NCBI RefSeq assembly: GCF_014171475.1
Contig: NZ_CP048817.1
Location: 3,038,001-3,102,000, forward strand
Source: Sphingomonas sp. So64.6b
GTDB taxonomy: Bacteria > Pseudomonadota > Alphaproteobacteria > Sphingomonadales > Sphingomonadaceae
DNA: 64,000 bases
Reading direction: 5' to 3'
Positions 37,695 to 44,507 of this stretch are shown one piece after another. Below the pieces are notes generated by a model, which worked only from the letters and a program-made list of their open reading frames with translations, searched no databases and was not told the DNA's origin. Made by a program: the position numbers and the translations under genes. How positions within the stretch are numbered: the stretch's first letter is position 1; the number at the start of each line of letters is the position of its first letter.

Positions 37695-39317
37695 CTACTG
37701 GATGCCGTGCTCATCGAGCCAGTTTAGCGTTCCTGGCCAGTGTCGTTTGCGGGCCTGTTGTCGCAATGTACCGTCACGATCCTTTGCCTTCGGATCGGCA
37801 CCCGCACGAAGCAAGGTAAGCACGACCCGGTCGTCATCCACAGACAGCACGACGGTCGTCCCGTCGCCGTCTTTGGCGTTGGGGTTGGCTCCTGCGTTCA
37901 GGAGAATCCGCGTCACTGCCGGATCATCGCAACCCATCAGTGGCGTCCAACCAATATTGTCTTTGGCCTCCAACGGAACACCGAGAGCGACAAGCGCTGC
38001 GGCCATTTCAACCCGTTTGGCGCTCCCTGCATAGGCACAACGTCCGTAGCTGCTCCGGAGCGCATGCAACGCATTTCCGTTTTCGCCAACGGCCTTGGGA
38101 TTTGCTCCGGCTTCAACGAGAGCTTTGGCAATGCGGGCGCTGCACCCCATGCCACTAAGCAATGCCGAATCGAGGCTCTTCTTGCTCATCCGCGCGACTT
38201 GCCCTGCGCGCGACATGTCCTCGAACAACGCTTCGTTTCCGGTTTCTGCCGCATAAGATGCGATCACGGAGCCGATGGTTGCGGTTTCTTTCGACCGCCC
38301 GCGAACCCCTATGTTGACGGAAGTTGAAAAATCCAACCCGTTTGCGATTGCTGCCTGGATCAGTTCATTGGCACCAGCCTGGTTTGGGGGCCAATTGTTC
38401 AACTGGATCGCGGATCGGACGAGCTGCGCAGCGTCTCGTGACTTGAAGTCGAAGCCCTGGGCCTTGAGCAACGCGATCGTTTGAGCGTTCCCGCGAACCC
38501 ATCGATCAGTTCCCGCCAGTTGATCCACGGCATTTTCCAGAGCCGTGACGCCAGCAGGCATTCCTGCCTCCTTGCCGACATAATCGACCACGCGCTTGGT
38601 CGTTTTCCCAACGCGGAGCGTCAAAGCATAAGTCGGATTGTCGGTTACCCCGGCGAAATATTCCGGCTTCATGCCCATGAAGTGAGCGTCCCGAAATCTC
38701 TCAATCAGGACTGCAACGGCTTGCGGGCTGACCTCGGCGTCATGCGTCCCCGCCCACAGGACGTTCTCGCCGTTGAACATCCTGTGCACCTCCGCTGCAG
38801 TGCCGGGAAAATTCATTGTGCGGGTGGAGAAGCGGACCTTTCCGTCGTCCGTAATAGTCACCCGGTAATCCGGGCAAGTCCCGAAACAAGCGCTTCGTTC
38901 GAGGGTGATTTCAATGTCCCCCGGCGCAGCGGTCGGGAACGGCACGGACGCGTCAGGTGAAAATTCCGGGGGATCAAATTCAATCGTAATTTCGCCTAGC
39001 GCCTGAATCGGTTTGCCGTCGAAAGATTGCGGCCGGAACTTCCATTCCTTCGCAGCGGCCAAAGCGGCGCTGGCATCACCCTTGAACCTGTCGTCCACGA
39101 CCTTTGCATCGACGACATTCCCGTCCACATCGACGGTCACCAAAACTGAAACTTGGGCAAATCCGGACACCCCAGGCGCACGCACGGACTCGGCACCGGA
39201 GATGCGTTGAGACGACAAGCCATAGACACCAATTTTCGGTGCGGTTTGCGAGGACGCCGAGCAGCCCTGAAACGCGAGAAGCGCTATCGAAGCGTATGCA
39301 AAGCCCTTCAAATTCAT
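37695..39317 (-). CDS. Ankyrin-repeat lipoprotein with TonB-C-like and DUF6438 domains
   Basis: A 540-residue lipoprotein (LLAFQGC, Cys19). The domains in order are a TonB C-terminal-like fold (about 50-115: VSVLVTVDVDGNVVDAKVV, then AAAKEWKFRPQ), a DUF6438-type domain (about 130-245: ERSACFGTCPDYRVTITDDG) and ankyrin repeats (about 380-530: ALVEAGANPKAVGENGNALH, DDPAVTRILLNAGANPNAKDG). Lipidation suggests a periplasmic or surface role. It lies exactly between the N- and C-terminal scars of a RAYT gene in the same orientation. Codons are GC-richer than those of other cargo. Confidence 0.85.
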   Translation of the reverse strand: MNLKGFAYASIALLAFQGCSASSQTAPKIGVYGLSSQRISGAESVRAPGVSGFAQVSVLVTVDVDGNVVDAKVVDDRFKGDASAALAAAKEWKFRPQSFDGKPIQALGEITIEFDPPEFSPDASVPFPTAAPGDIEITLERSACFGTCPDYRVTITDDGKVRFSTRTMNFPGTAAEVHRMFNGENVLWAGTHDAEVSPQAVAVLIERFRDAHFMGMKPEYFAGVTDNPTYALTLRVGKTTKRVVDYVGKEAGMPAGVTALENAVDQLAGTDRWVRGNAQTIALLKAQGFDFKSRDAAQLVRSAIQLNNWPPNQAGANELIQAAIANGLDFSTSVNIGVRGRSKETATIGSVIASYAAETGNEALFEDMSRAGQVARMSKKSLDSALLSGMGCSARIAKALVEAGANPKAVGENGNALHALRSSYGRCAYAGSAKRVEMAAALVALGVPLEAKDNIGWTPLMGCDDPAVTRILLNAGANPNAKDGDGTTVVLSVDDDRVVLTLLRAGADPKAKDRDGTLRQQARKRHWPGTLNWLDEHGIQ

Positions 39318-39403
39318 GCCAATCGCCCCCGTCTTCAACGAGCAATTGATGGACGGACTGATCGGCATTCGCAAGGTTGTCCCTGCGCCAGATGCGATGA
39401 TGG

Positions 39404-39502
39404 CTATTTGCCATCCTCGAAGAACACCCGCTGGCGCCGGTTGCCGCGCTGCGTCACGTGATGGGCCAAGCCGGGCAGGACGAGGCGGGACAGGCGGGCC
39501 AT
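39404..39502 (-). pseudogene. RAYT 5' scar (first 32 codons, then stop)
   Basis: Reads MARLSRLVLPGLAHHVTQRG and NRRQRVFFEDGK followed by TAG. It is the unmistakable N-terminus of a REP-associated tyrosine transposase, cut off right after FFEDG. The upstream side carries the usual type A end. Together with 37589-37684 it shows that the middle of this RAYT gene has been replaced by cargo. Confidence 0.85.
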
Positions 39503-39525
39503 TGAGAGGCGTTAGACAGTTTAGA

Positions 39526-39550
39526 GGTTAAGTAAACTGTCACCGTAATT
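39526..39550. repeat. Type A element end (right end of ankyrin unit)
   Basis: GGTTAAGTAAACTGTCACCG followed by TAATT, the inverted partner of 37577-37600. The duplicated gene unit (copy 2) starts immediately after it at 39551. Confidence 0.9.
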
Positions 39551-39596
39551 GGTGAAACTTGTTGGTAGTCAATCCGCTGCTAAGCATGTCGCCGCC

Positions 39597-39869
39597 ATGG
39601 TCAAACCCTTCGCCACGACGTTGCGCTGCCGGATTTTCGGGCATCAGGGCGGCGCGCCGGTCCTGAACGAGGGGCTGTATTTCACCCGCTGCGAACGTTG
39701 TTCGCGCGATCTCATCCGGCAACCCGGCGGGGACTGGTATGCGGTGCCGCCGGGCATGCGCGTGGTGTGGAAGGAAGAGGGTCGCCATGCCATCGCGCCG
39801 ATGGACGCGCTGAACCTCGCGCATGGCGGGCGATGGGCGCAGATGAGCAAGAAACCGCCGCGCTCCTGA
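39597..39869 (+). CDS. Small Cys-rich hypothetical protein, copy 2
   Basis: A 90-residue near-duplicate of the protein at 36830, with CERCSRD in place of CERCERD and conservative changes elsewhere (PPGMRVVWKEEGRHAIAP). The nucleotide identity begins at GGTGAAACTTGTTGGTAG (39551), immediately beyond the type A end, and runs past the stop. Copies 1 and 2 are 2767 bp apart and flank the ankyrin unit. It is the only array gene on the plus strand. Confidence 0.65.
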   Translation: MVKPFATTLRCRIFGHQGGAPVLNEGLYFTRCERCSRDLIRQPGGDWYAVPPGMRVVWKEEGRHAIAPMDALNLAHGGRWAQMSKKPPRS

Positions 39870-39966
39870 CAGGCGGGGTGTCGCGGTAATTCGCGGTCGG
39901 GTCATGTGGTTTGGGAGGCCGTGTTAACTGTGTCTCATCACGGGGGTGCACTCCACAGTCCACACA

Positions 39967-39995
39967 TGTCACCGTAATTCCGTGTCACCGTAATC
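39967..39995. repeat. Two tandem core ends
   Basis: TGTCACCGTAATTCC is followed directly by GTGTCACCGTAATCC. They separate gene copy 2 from the next AT-rich stretch. Confidence 0.8.
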
Positions 39996-40099
39996 CCAAG
40001 TCGCGGCCATCGCAAAGGATCAGATGCCCAGAGACGTGTGAGACATCATGCACAATAATTTGTGTACGATGCAAATCATGGATTGCAGAAGCGCACCTC

Positions 40100-40342
40100 T
40101 CAAAGTATACATTCTCCAAATGTAACACAATGATTTGAAGGTAGAAATGCAGTAATGGGAGAAATTAGTATTGGTATAATACTAATGTAAAAAAGTAATA
40201 AATTCAGCACACGATTGCGCGCGCAGAAACTTACAAACATCCAAATTAATAACATGACTATAGAAAGTATCCAACCATAAATAGGGTGGATATGCCAATT
40301 CTTTAATGTGACAGTAAATGTAATCGATGCAACCGAAATCAA
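40100..40342 (-). CDS. Small AT-rich membrane protein
   Basis: An 80-residue protein with two hydrophobic helices (about 22-40 and 48-66: GWILSIVMLLIWMFVSF, LLLFYISIIPILISPI). The DNA is strongly AT-rich. It lies in a cargo position between the tandem ends at 39967-39995 and the RAYT unit at 40438. No ribosome site is convincing, and an overlapping frame starts at 40370, so the start is uncertain. Function unknown. Confidence 0.4.
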   Translation of the reverse strand: MISVASITFTVTLKNWHIHPIYGWILSIVMLLIWMFVSFCARNRVLNLLLFYISIIPILISPITAFLPSNHCVTFGECIL

Positions 40343-40437
40343 AATAGAGACAATCCTGGGTATTTAACAACCATTGAAGCCGTAGCTAGCTGGGCATCCT
40401 TCACCATCTAATCCTCGCTTTTTAGTATATCTATGAA

Positions 40438-40466
40438 GGAATTAAGGTGGCACGTGCAATAACCCC
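40438..40466. repeat. Type B element end (left)
   Basis: GGAATTAAGGTGGCACGTGC then AATAACCCC; two changes relative to the right-hand end. It abuts the RAYT stop codon. Confidence 0.8.
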
Positions 40467-41132
40467 TTAACTCTCCTTCGGCGCCGGCCCGCGCTTGCGC
40501 GGCGTAAGGGGCAGGCCGCTGCGCTCCTCCATATCCGCCAGCCACTCCTTCGAACCGACCGGGCGCCCGATACTCTCGGCCTTGCGCAGCGCGGCATAGC
40601 CCATTGCATCGTCGAACGCCCCGCCCAGGAAAGTCGTAAAGTCGCCCACCCGCTCCAGCGCCGGCGCGACATCGACGAAGCGATCCCCCTCGCCGGCAAT
40701 ATGCGCCGTGGTGCTCGACCAGCGCCAGTCCTCGGCCCGATCGGTCAGCTTCGCCCGGACCGGATTGAGCGCGACATAACGCAGCGCGCTGACCAGATGC
40801 GCTTCGTCCATCGCCACCGAGCTGAAGCGGCCCTGTCACAAATGCCCGGTCACTCGCAGGCGCGCGTTGATATAGCCGGTGTAATGGCGATGGACGTACC
40901 GGAACGTCCGGCGCAGCCCGTCCTCGTCGCTCGGCACGGCGATGATGTGGACATGGTTGGGCATCAAGCAATAACCCCAGATCGCCACCCGCGACCGCTC
41001 CGCCGCCTCGGCGAGCAGATCCAGGTATAGCGCATAATCGCCATCCTCGAAGAACACCCGCTCGCGCCGGTTACCGCGCTGCGTCACGTGATGCGGGATA
41101 CCCGGAAGGACGATGCGCGCGAGTCTGGCCAT
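40467..41132 (-). pseudogene. REP-associated tyrosine transposase (RAYT) with one TGA codon
   Basis: A 221-codon HUH transposase frame. It begins MARLARIVLPGIPHHVTQRG, carries the HUH motif MPNHVHIIAV, and ends LTPRKRGPAPKES. Codon 99 is TGA (40836-40838) where both other RAYTs have TGG (GHLWQGRF), a single G-to-A change. The downstream frame is otherwise intact (ALRYVALNPVRAKL, DDAMGYAALRKAESIG). RAYTs cut single-stranded DNA at palindromic ends. It is either a very recent pseudogene or a sequencing error; reading through would restore the full protein. Confidence 0.85.
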
Positions 41133-41166
41133 TGGATCAGGCTAGCGACACGCAGCGCCGAACAAA

Positions 41167-41195
41167 GGGGTTATTGCACGTGTCACCGTAATTCC
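41167..41195. repeat. Type B element end (right)
   Basis: GGGGTTATTG followed by CACGTGTCACCGTAATTCC. It forms the 5' boundary of the complete RAYT unit and interrupts the next RAYT gene at codon 127. Confidence 0.9.
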
Positions 41196-41577
41196 GCGCT
41201 CGCACCGGATTGAGACTCACATAGCGCAGGGCATGCGCCACATGCGCGTCGTCCATCGCCACCGACCCGAACCGCCCCTGCCACAAATGCCCGGTCCGTC
41301 GCGCGCGCGCATTGATGAAGCCGGTATAGCGCCGATGCAGGTCGCCGAAGGTGCGCCTGAGCCCGTCCTCATCCGAGGGCACGACGATTGCGTGGACGTG
41401 ATTGGGCATCAGGCAATAGCCCCACACCTCGACATTCGCGCGCTCAGCGGCTTGCGCGAACAGGTCGAGATACAGCGCGTAGTCGCCATCCTCGAAGAAC
41501 GTCGCCTGACGACCATTGCCGCGCTGCGTCACGTGATGCGCGAGACCGGGGACTACCAAGCGGGACAGACGGGCCAT
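41196..41577 (-). pseudogene. RAYT, truncated after 127 codons
   Basis: Begins MARLSRLVVPGLAHHVTQRG, with MPNHVHAIVVPSDEDG and GHLWQGRFGSVAMDD, and is intact to LNPVRAR, where the type B end of the neighbouring unit begins. The reading frame then runs on to a stop at 41137 as NYGDTCNNP, which is repeat sequence. It is nearly identical to the RAYT at 43513-43907 and belongs to a different subgroup from 40467-41132. The 3' half of the gene is not found next to it. Confidence 0.85.
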
Positions 41578-41600
41578 GAATGAGGGCTAGGTGAGTTTGG

Positions 41601-41626
41601 GGGTTAAGTAAACTGTCACCGTAACC
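41601..41626. repeat. Type A element end
   Basis: GGGTTAAGTAAACTGTCACC then GTAACC, 24 bases upstream of the truncated RAYT start. Its other side is a lipoprotein cargo gene. Confidence 0.85.
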
Positions 41627-41641
41627 CCACACGTAATGCAC

Positions 41642-42073
41642 TCAATTTACGATTGGCTTATTATAATTCCATCGATCCTGCGTGCATCTATTCGCAGAAC
41701 AAAGGAGACTGTTACTCACTATCTCACCAATATCTTTAATAGTGTCGCATGATACTTCAGGTTCAATGTGTATAACCAGCTTTCCGGCGGCAGCAGGCAT
41801 TTTTGAAAGCTCAAGCATGTATCTCCTTAAAGTTTCGTTATCTACATCCTGACCATTCCATATTTTATTACCATACTTACTTACTAGTAAATGCCAGTAC
41901 TCGTATTGAGATTTATCATTGACTTTCGGTATATTTAGGCGGGTAGCACAACTGCGAGACGCCTCACTCTTATTCTCAGAATGAGCCTTTTCTCGCGAAG
42001 GGGAGCACGCTACCGGAAGAGCCGCTAATATGACGGCCGACATAATCGGTCGGAATTTCACCTTATGGTTCAT
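41642..42073 (-). CDS. Small lipoprotein, possible ExbD-like domain
   Basis: A 143-residue lipoprotein (ALPVAC, Cys23). After a Ser/Lys/Glu-rich linker, the segment RRYMLELSKMPAAAGKLVIH followed by IEPEVSCDTIKDIGEIV resembles the periplasmic alpha/beta domain of ExbD/TolR proteins, though without their membrane anchor. Four Cys in the C-terminal third could form disulfides. The DNA is AT-rich. It lies between a type A end (41601-41626) and a type B end (42153-42178), a typical cargo position. Confidence 0.65.
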   Translation of the reverse strand: MNHKVKFRPIMSAVILAALPVACSPSREKAHSENKSEASRSCATRLNIPKVNDKSQYEYWHLLVSKYGNKIWNGQDVDNETLRRYMLELSKMPAAAGKLVIHIEPEVSCDTIKDIGEIVSNSLLCSANRCTQDRWNYNKPIVN

Positions 42074-42152
42074 ATATTTACCTACAATTAATATGGCTTT
42101 TGCTGGAAAAACACGTCACCTGAGTATTTCTAGGACTTGCAGTTGCTTTTCC

Positions 42153-42178
42153 ATTACGGTGACACGTGCAACAACCCC
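42153..42178. repeat. Type B element end
   Basis: ATTACGGTGACACGTGCAAC then AACCCC, followed by TTAACTCTCCTTCGG, which is the last 15 bases of a RAYT gene (compare 40467-40481). It is the inverted partner of 42302-42330. Confidence 0.85.
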
Positions 42179-42191
42179 TTAACTCTCCTTC

Positions 42192-42282
42192 GGAATTACG
42201 GTGACAGTCCACTTTTCTATGCCGCAACGCATCATAAGCTACTCGCGGGCGACGGCAATTAGTGGACTGTCACCGTAATTCC
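42192..42282. mobile_element. Miniature inverted-repeat element, copy 1
   Basis: A 91-bp element whose ends are perfect 22-bp inverted repeats beginning GGAATTACGGTGACAGTCCA, around a GC-rich 47-bp middle. It has no coding capacity. It sits inside the remnant of a RAYT unit, right after the RAYT terminal bases CTCCTTCGG, so it is nested. The outer core AATTACGGTGACAG is shared with the RAYT ends. Confidence 0.9.
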
Positions 42283-42301
42283 GATGCATGACGTGGAGTA
42301 A

Positions 42302-42330
42302 AGGGGTTGTTGCACGTGTCGCCGTAATTT
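42302..42330. repeat. Type B element end
   Basis: GGGGTTGTTGCACGTGTCGC then CGTAATTT, inverted relative to 42153-42178. Between the two only RAYT scar bases and the miniature element remain. Confidence 0.85.
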
Positions 42331-42364
42331 TCACGTATTCCTACACGTTTTACCGTAATTAAAA

Positions 42365-42760
42365 TTATTTTAGGCTATCGGTGTAGATATATATTTCTGA
42401 TGTTTTTATCAATGGATTCCCATTTGGATCGTTTCTAAATATAGTACCTTTTATTTTTACTTTGGCTGAAACAGTGACTGCCATTTGATCGTGAGATCTT
42501 TTCTCCTCTAAAAAATCTTTTATTATAGTAAATTTATCGTTCGGTATAACCGCAGCCCCAATGGATTCTTTTGGGCATTTTCTATTAAGCAACAATGTGC
42601 CAGCTTTATAAAAATAAACAAGCTCCGCAGTCCCCTCTACTGCGGAATCATTCTTTAAATACCCCCAACAATCATCAATAGATATCCTCGTTATTTTTTG
42701 AGAAAACCCGCATCCATAGATCATTAAAGCTAAAGGTATAGCCATCAGAATCCTGAACAT
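42365..42760 (-). CDS. Small AT-rich lipoprotein
   Basis: A 131-residue lipoprotein (ALMIYGC, Cys17). The mature part alternates beta-like stretches (GTAELVYFYKAGTLLL, MAVTVSAKVKIKGTIF) and has three Cys after the lipid site or near it. No family recognised. Strongly AT-rich codons contrast with the GC-rich flanks. It lies between a type B end on its 3' side and the second miniature element on its 5' side. Confidence 0.65.
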   Translation of the reverse strand: MFRILMAIPLALMIYGCGFSQKITRISIDDCWGYLKNDSAVEGTAELVYFYKAGTLLLNRKCPKESIGAAVIPNDKFTIIKDFLEEKRSHDQMAVTVSAKVKIKGTIFRNDPNGNPLIKTSEIYIYTDSLK

Positions 42761-42861
42761 CTAGCCTCCGCTATACTGTAATTCATTCCACTGTCTTTTC
42801 TTAATCCCTTAGCGCAAGAGCTCATGGCCCTCGGTTTAACCCATCCGCTAAGAGGGTTTAC

Positions 42862-42951
42862 GAATTACGGTGACAGTCCACTTTTCTATGCCGCAACGCA
42901 TCATAATCTACTCGCGAGCGACGGCAATTAGTGGACTGTCACCGTAATTCC
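42862..42951. mobile_element. Miniature inverted-repeat element, copy 2
   Basis: 90 bp, identical to copy 1 except for a missing outer G and two substitutions in the middle (CTACTCGCGAGCG for CTACTCGCGGGCG, and one T for G). The inverted ends are intact. It separates two lipoprotein cargo genes. The near identity of the copies points to recent movement or gene conversion. Confidence 0.9.
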
Positions 42952-42957
42952 GTAATT

Positions 42958-43362
42958 CTAGAAATCTATGGTAGGCAGAAGATGGAATTTCCAAACGATA
43001 GCTGTCACAACCTCATTTTTCCGAAGTAGAAAGACACGGCCTCGCCGAAAGGTACTGCTTAATGCGTAAGCATCACTTTGCTGATCGGAGCGGCAACTCA
43101 CAGCTTCGTCAATAGTGAAGCCGCATTCACCCCCATCAAGATATTCTAATCCTTGTTTTTCAAGTACAGCCCTCGCCGTTCTCCGATTCATTCCAACGGT
43201 CACATCGAACTTGCTACCGCTTGTAATGTAACCCGCATAATAGCCATTCGTGCCTTGCGGAATCTAGCGAGAGGTGCCGCAACCCTCCGCTAAAAACAAC
43301 ACCACCCCAACCAAGGCGACAGCCAAACTTCGGGTTATAGTCGGCCATCTTTGAAGCCACAT
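42958..43362 (-). pseudogene. Lipoprotein gene with one in-frame amber codon
   Basis: From the ATG at 43362 the frame reads MWLQRWPTITRSLAVALVGV with lipobox LAEGC (Cys28) and GTSR, then TAG at codon 33 (43264-43266). It continues without another stop for 101 codons (IPQGTNGYYAGYITSGSKFD, VEK-like middle, ending LLPTIDF). The part after the stop could restart only from a GTG at 43203, without a signal peptide. One nucleotide change would restore a normal 134-residue lipoprotein, like its neighbours in the array. Confidence 0.75.
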
Positions 43363-43486
43363 AATCAACAAGCCAACTGCTGGGTGCACAGGTCATATGC
43401 GCGAGGCGGCGGGGGTGGGGCACGACCGACCTGCCCCGACTGATTAAATCCAGGAGTAAATCTGGAGGTATTAATTTCTGAGCTCG

Positions 43487-43512
43487 AATACGGCGACACG
43501 TGCAATAACCCC
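43487..43512. repeat. Type B element end
   Basis: AATACGGCGACACGTGCAAT then AACCCC. It truncates the adjacent RAYT gene four codons beyond the point where the 41196-41577 copy is cut. Confidence 0.85.
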
Positions 43513-43907
43513 TCTGCGACCAGCCGCGCTCGCACCGGATTGAGGCTCACATAGCGCAAGACATACGCCACATCTGCGTCGTCCATCGCTACCGATCCCA
43601 ACCGACCCTGCCACAAATGTCCGGTCCGTCGCGCGCGCGCATTGATGAAGCCGGTATAGCGCCGGTGCAGATCGCCAAAGGTCCGCCTCAGCCCATCCTC
43701 ATCCGAGGGCACGACGATCGCATGGACGTGATTGGGCATCAGGCAATAGCCCCACACCTCGACATTCGCGCGCACGGCGGCTTCGGCGAACAGGTCGAGG
43801 TACAGCGCGTAGTCGCCGTCCTCGAAGAACGTCGCCTGACGGCCATTGCCGCGCTGCGTCACATGATGTGCGAGACCGGGGACGACGAGGCGGGACAGGC
43901 GAGCCAT
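43513..43907 (-). pseudogene. RAYT, truncated after 131 codons
   Basis: MARLSRLVVPGLAHHVTQRG, MPNHVHAIVVPSDEDG and GHLWQGRLGSVAMDD are intact up to NPVRARLVAE, then the type B end begins. The open frame reads on through the repeat to 43365 as a meaningless tail. Very similar to the copy at 41196-41577. Both lost their last 90 or so codons at almost the same place, which argues for a shared mechanism rather than random decay. Confidence 0.85.
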
Positions 43908-43930
43908 GAGCGAAGGTTAGGCGAGTTTAG

Positions 43931-43955
43931 GGATTAAGTAAACTGTCACCGTAAT
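43931..43955. repeat. Type A element end
   Basis: GGATTAAGTAAACTGTCACC then GTAAT, 23 bases upstream of the RAYT start. The TGA stop of the next cargo gene is formed by the TTACGGTGA of this repeat. Confidence 0.85.
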
Positions 43956-44431
43956 CGCCCGTAATTCTCTGTCACATGATCCTGCACGGGCAAATTTACG
44001 ACGGCACTCAATATTAAAATAGGTTTTATATTGGTTGATGGAACAGTTGATAAACTACAATCAAATAGCACGACTTGAAAATAGAAATTATTTTGCATTA
44101 CAGAGTCTTTAGGGATTTCAACATTAATAGAATAACCGAGGATTCCGCTTCGAGGTTTGGATGATATGTCATTTAGACCTTCTACGTCTTTTGCAGATAC
44201 CTTCTTAATATGCACAGGATGCTTTGCGTTGACACCATCAACTATTAAGTACCCATTCGTTAAAATGGATTCTGGAGAATAGCATAGCCCATTTATATGC
44301 GTCGAATTAACAGTCACAAGAAAGCTATCTCGGCGCTCAGCTACAGATACTGACCCTTGCTCAGAGGGGAAGCAAGAATTCAAGCCAGCCACAGCCCATA
44401 GAGCGGCTGCCCAACCGACGAAATTCTTCAT
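43946..44431 (-). CDS. AT-rich exported protein, probable lipoprotein
   Basis: A 161-residue protein with a signal peptide ending GLNSC (Cys20, an acceptable lipobox). The mature domain is beta-rich (DSFLVTVNSTHINGLCYSPE, YSINVEIPKDSVMQNNFYFQ) with a later Cys pair candidate. The codons are AT-rich. The frame ends inside the type A repeat, whose bases supply the last residues GRLR and the stop, so the original C-terminus may have been replaced at the junction. No family recognised. Confidence 0.6.
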   Translation of the reverse strand: MKNFVGWAAALWAVAGLNSCFPSEQGSVSVAERRDSFLVTVNSTHINGLCYSPESILTNGYLIVDGVNAKHPVHIKKVSAKDVEGLNDISSKPRSGILGYSINVEIPKDSVMQNNFYFQVVLFDCSLSTVPSTNIKPILILSAVVNLPVQDHVTENYGRLR

Positions 44432-44457
44432 AAATAATTCCCTATGGTCCTGCTACG

Positions 44458-44485
44458 ATTACGGTAACATTTTACCTAACCACCA
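44458..44485. repeat. Degenerate type A element end
   Basis: GATTACGGTAACATTTTACC then TAACCACC, a type A end with four or five changes. It separates two AT-rich cargo genes. Confidence 0.65.
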
Positions 44486-44507
44486 ATACTATAGGTTCAA
44501 TACAGCA

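Larger units (their letters stand above)
40438..41195 (-). mobile_element. Complete RAYT unit with type B inverted ends
   Basis: 758 bp from GGAATTAAGGTGGCACGTGC to CACGTGTCACCGTAATTCC. The two ends are inverted copies of about 30 bp with two mismatches. The only gene is the RAYT at 40467-41132. It is the only unit in the window with both ends and a full-length transposase frame. The right end is fused to a truncated RAYT gene (41196-41577), as if the unit had inserted there or recombined with it. Confidence 0.8.

Noticed and set aside
41137..41195. C-terminal tail NYGDTCNNPFVRRCVSLA of the truncated RAYT
   Set aside because: It is translation of the type B element end and adjoining upstream sequence, not part of a real protein.
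28214..43362. Genome-wide recoding of TAG as a sense codon, suggested by two amber-interrupted genes
   Set aside because: Normal genes here end in TAG (for example those ending at 12233 and 25439), so two isolated cases are better explained as fresh pseudogenes or errors.
43214..43423. A 69-residue open frame starting MPHPRRLAHM
   Set aside because: It is a different frame of the amber-interrupted lipoprotein gene (42958-43362), which has a proper signal peptide and lipobox.
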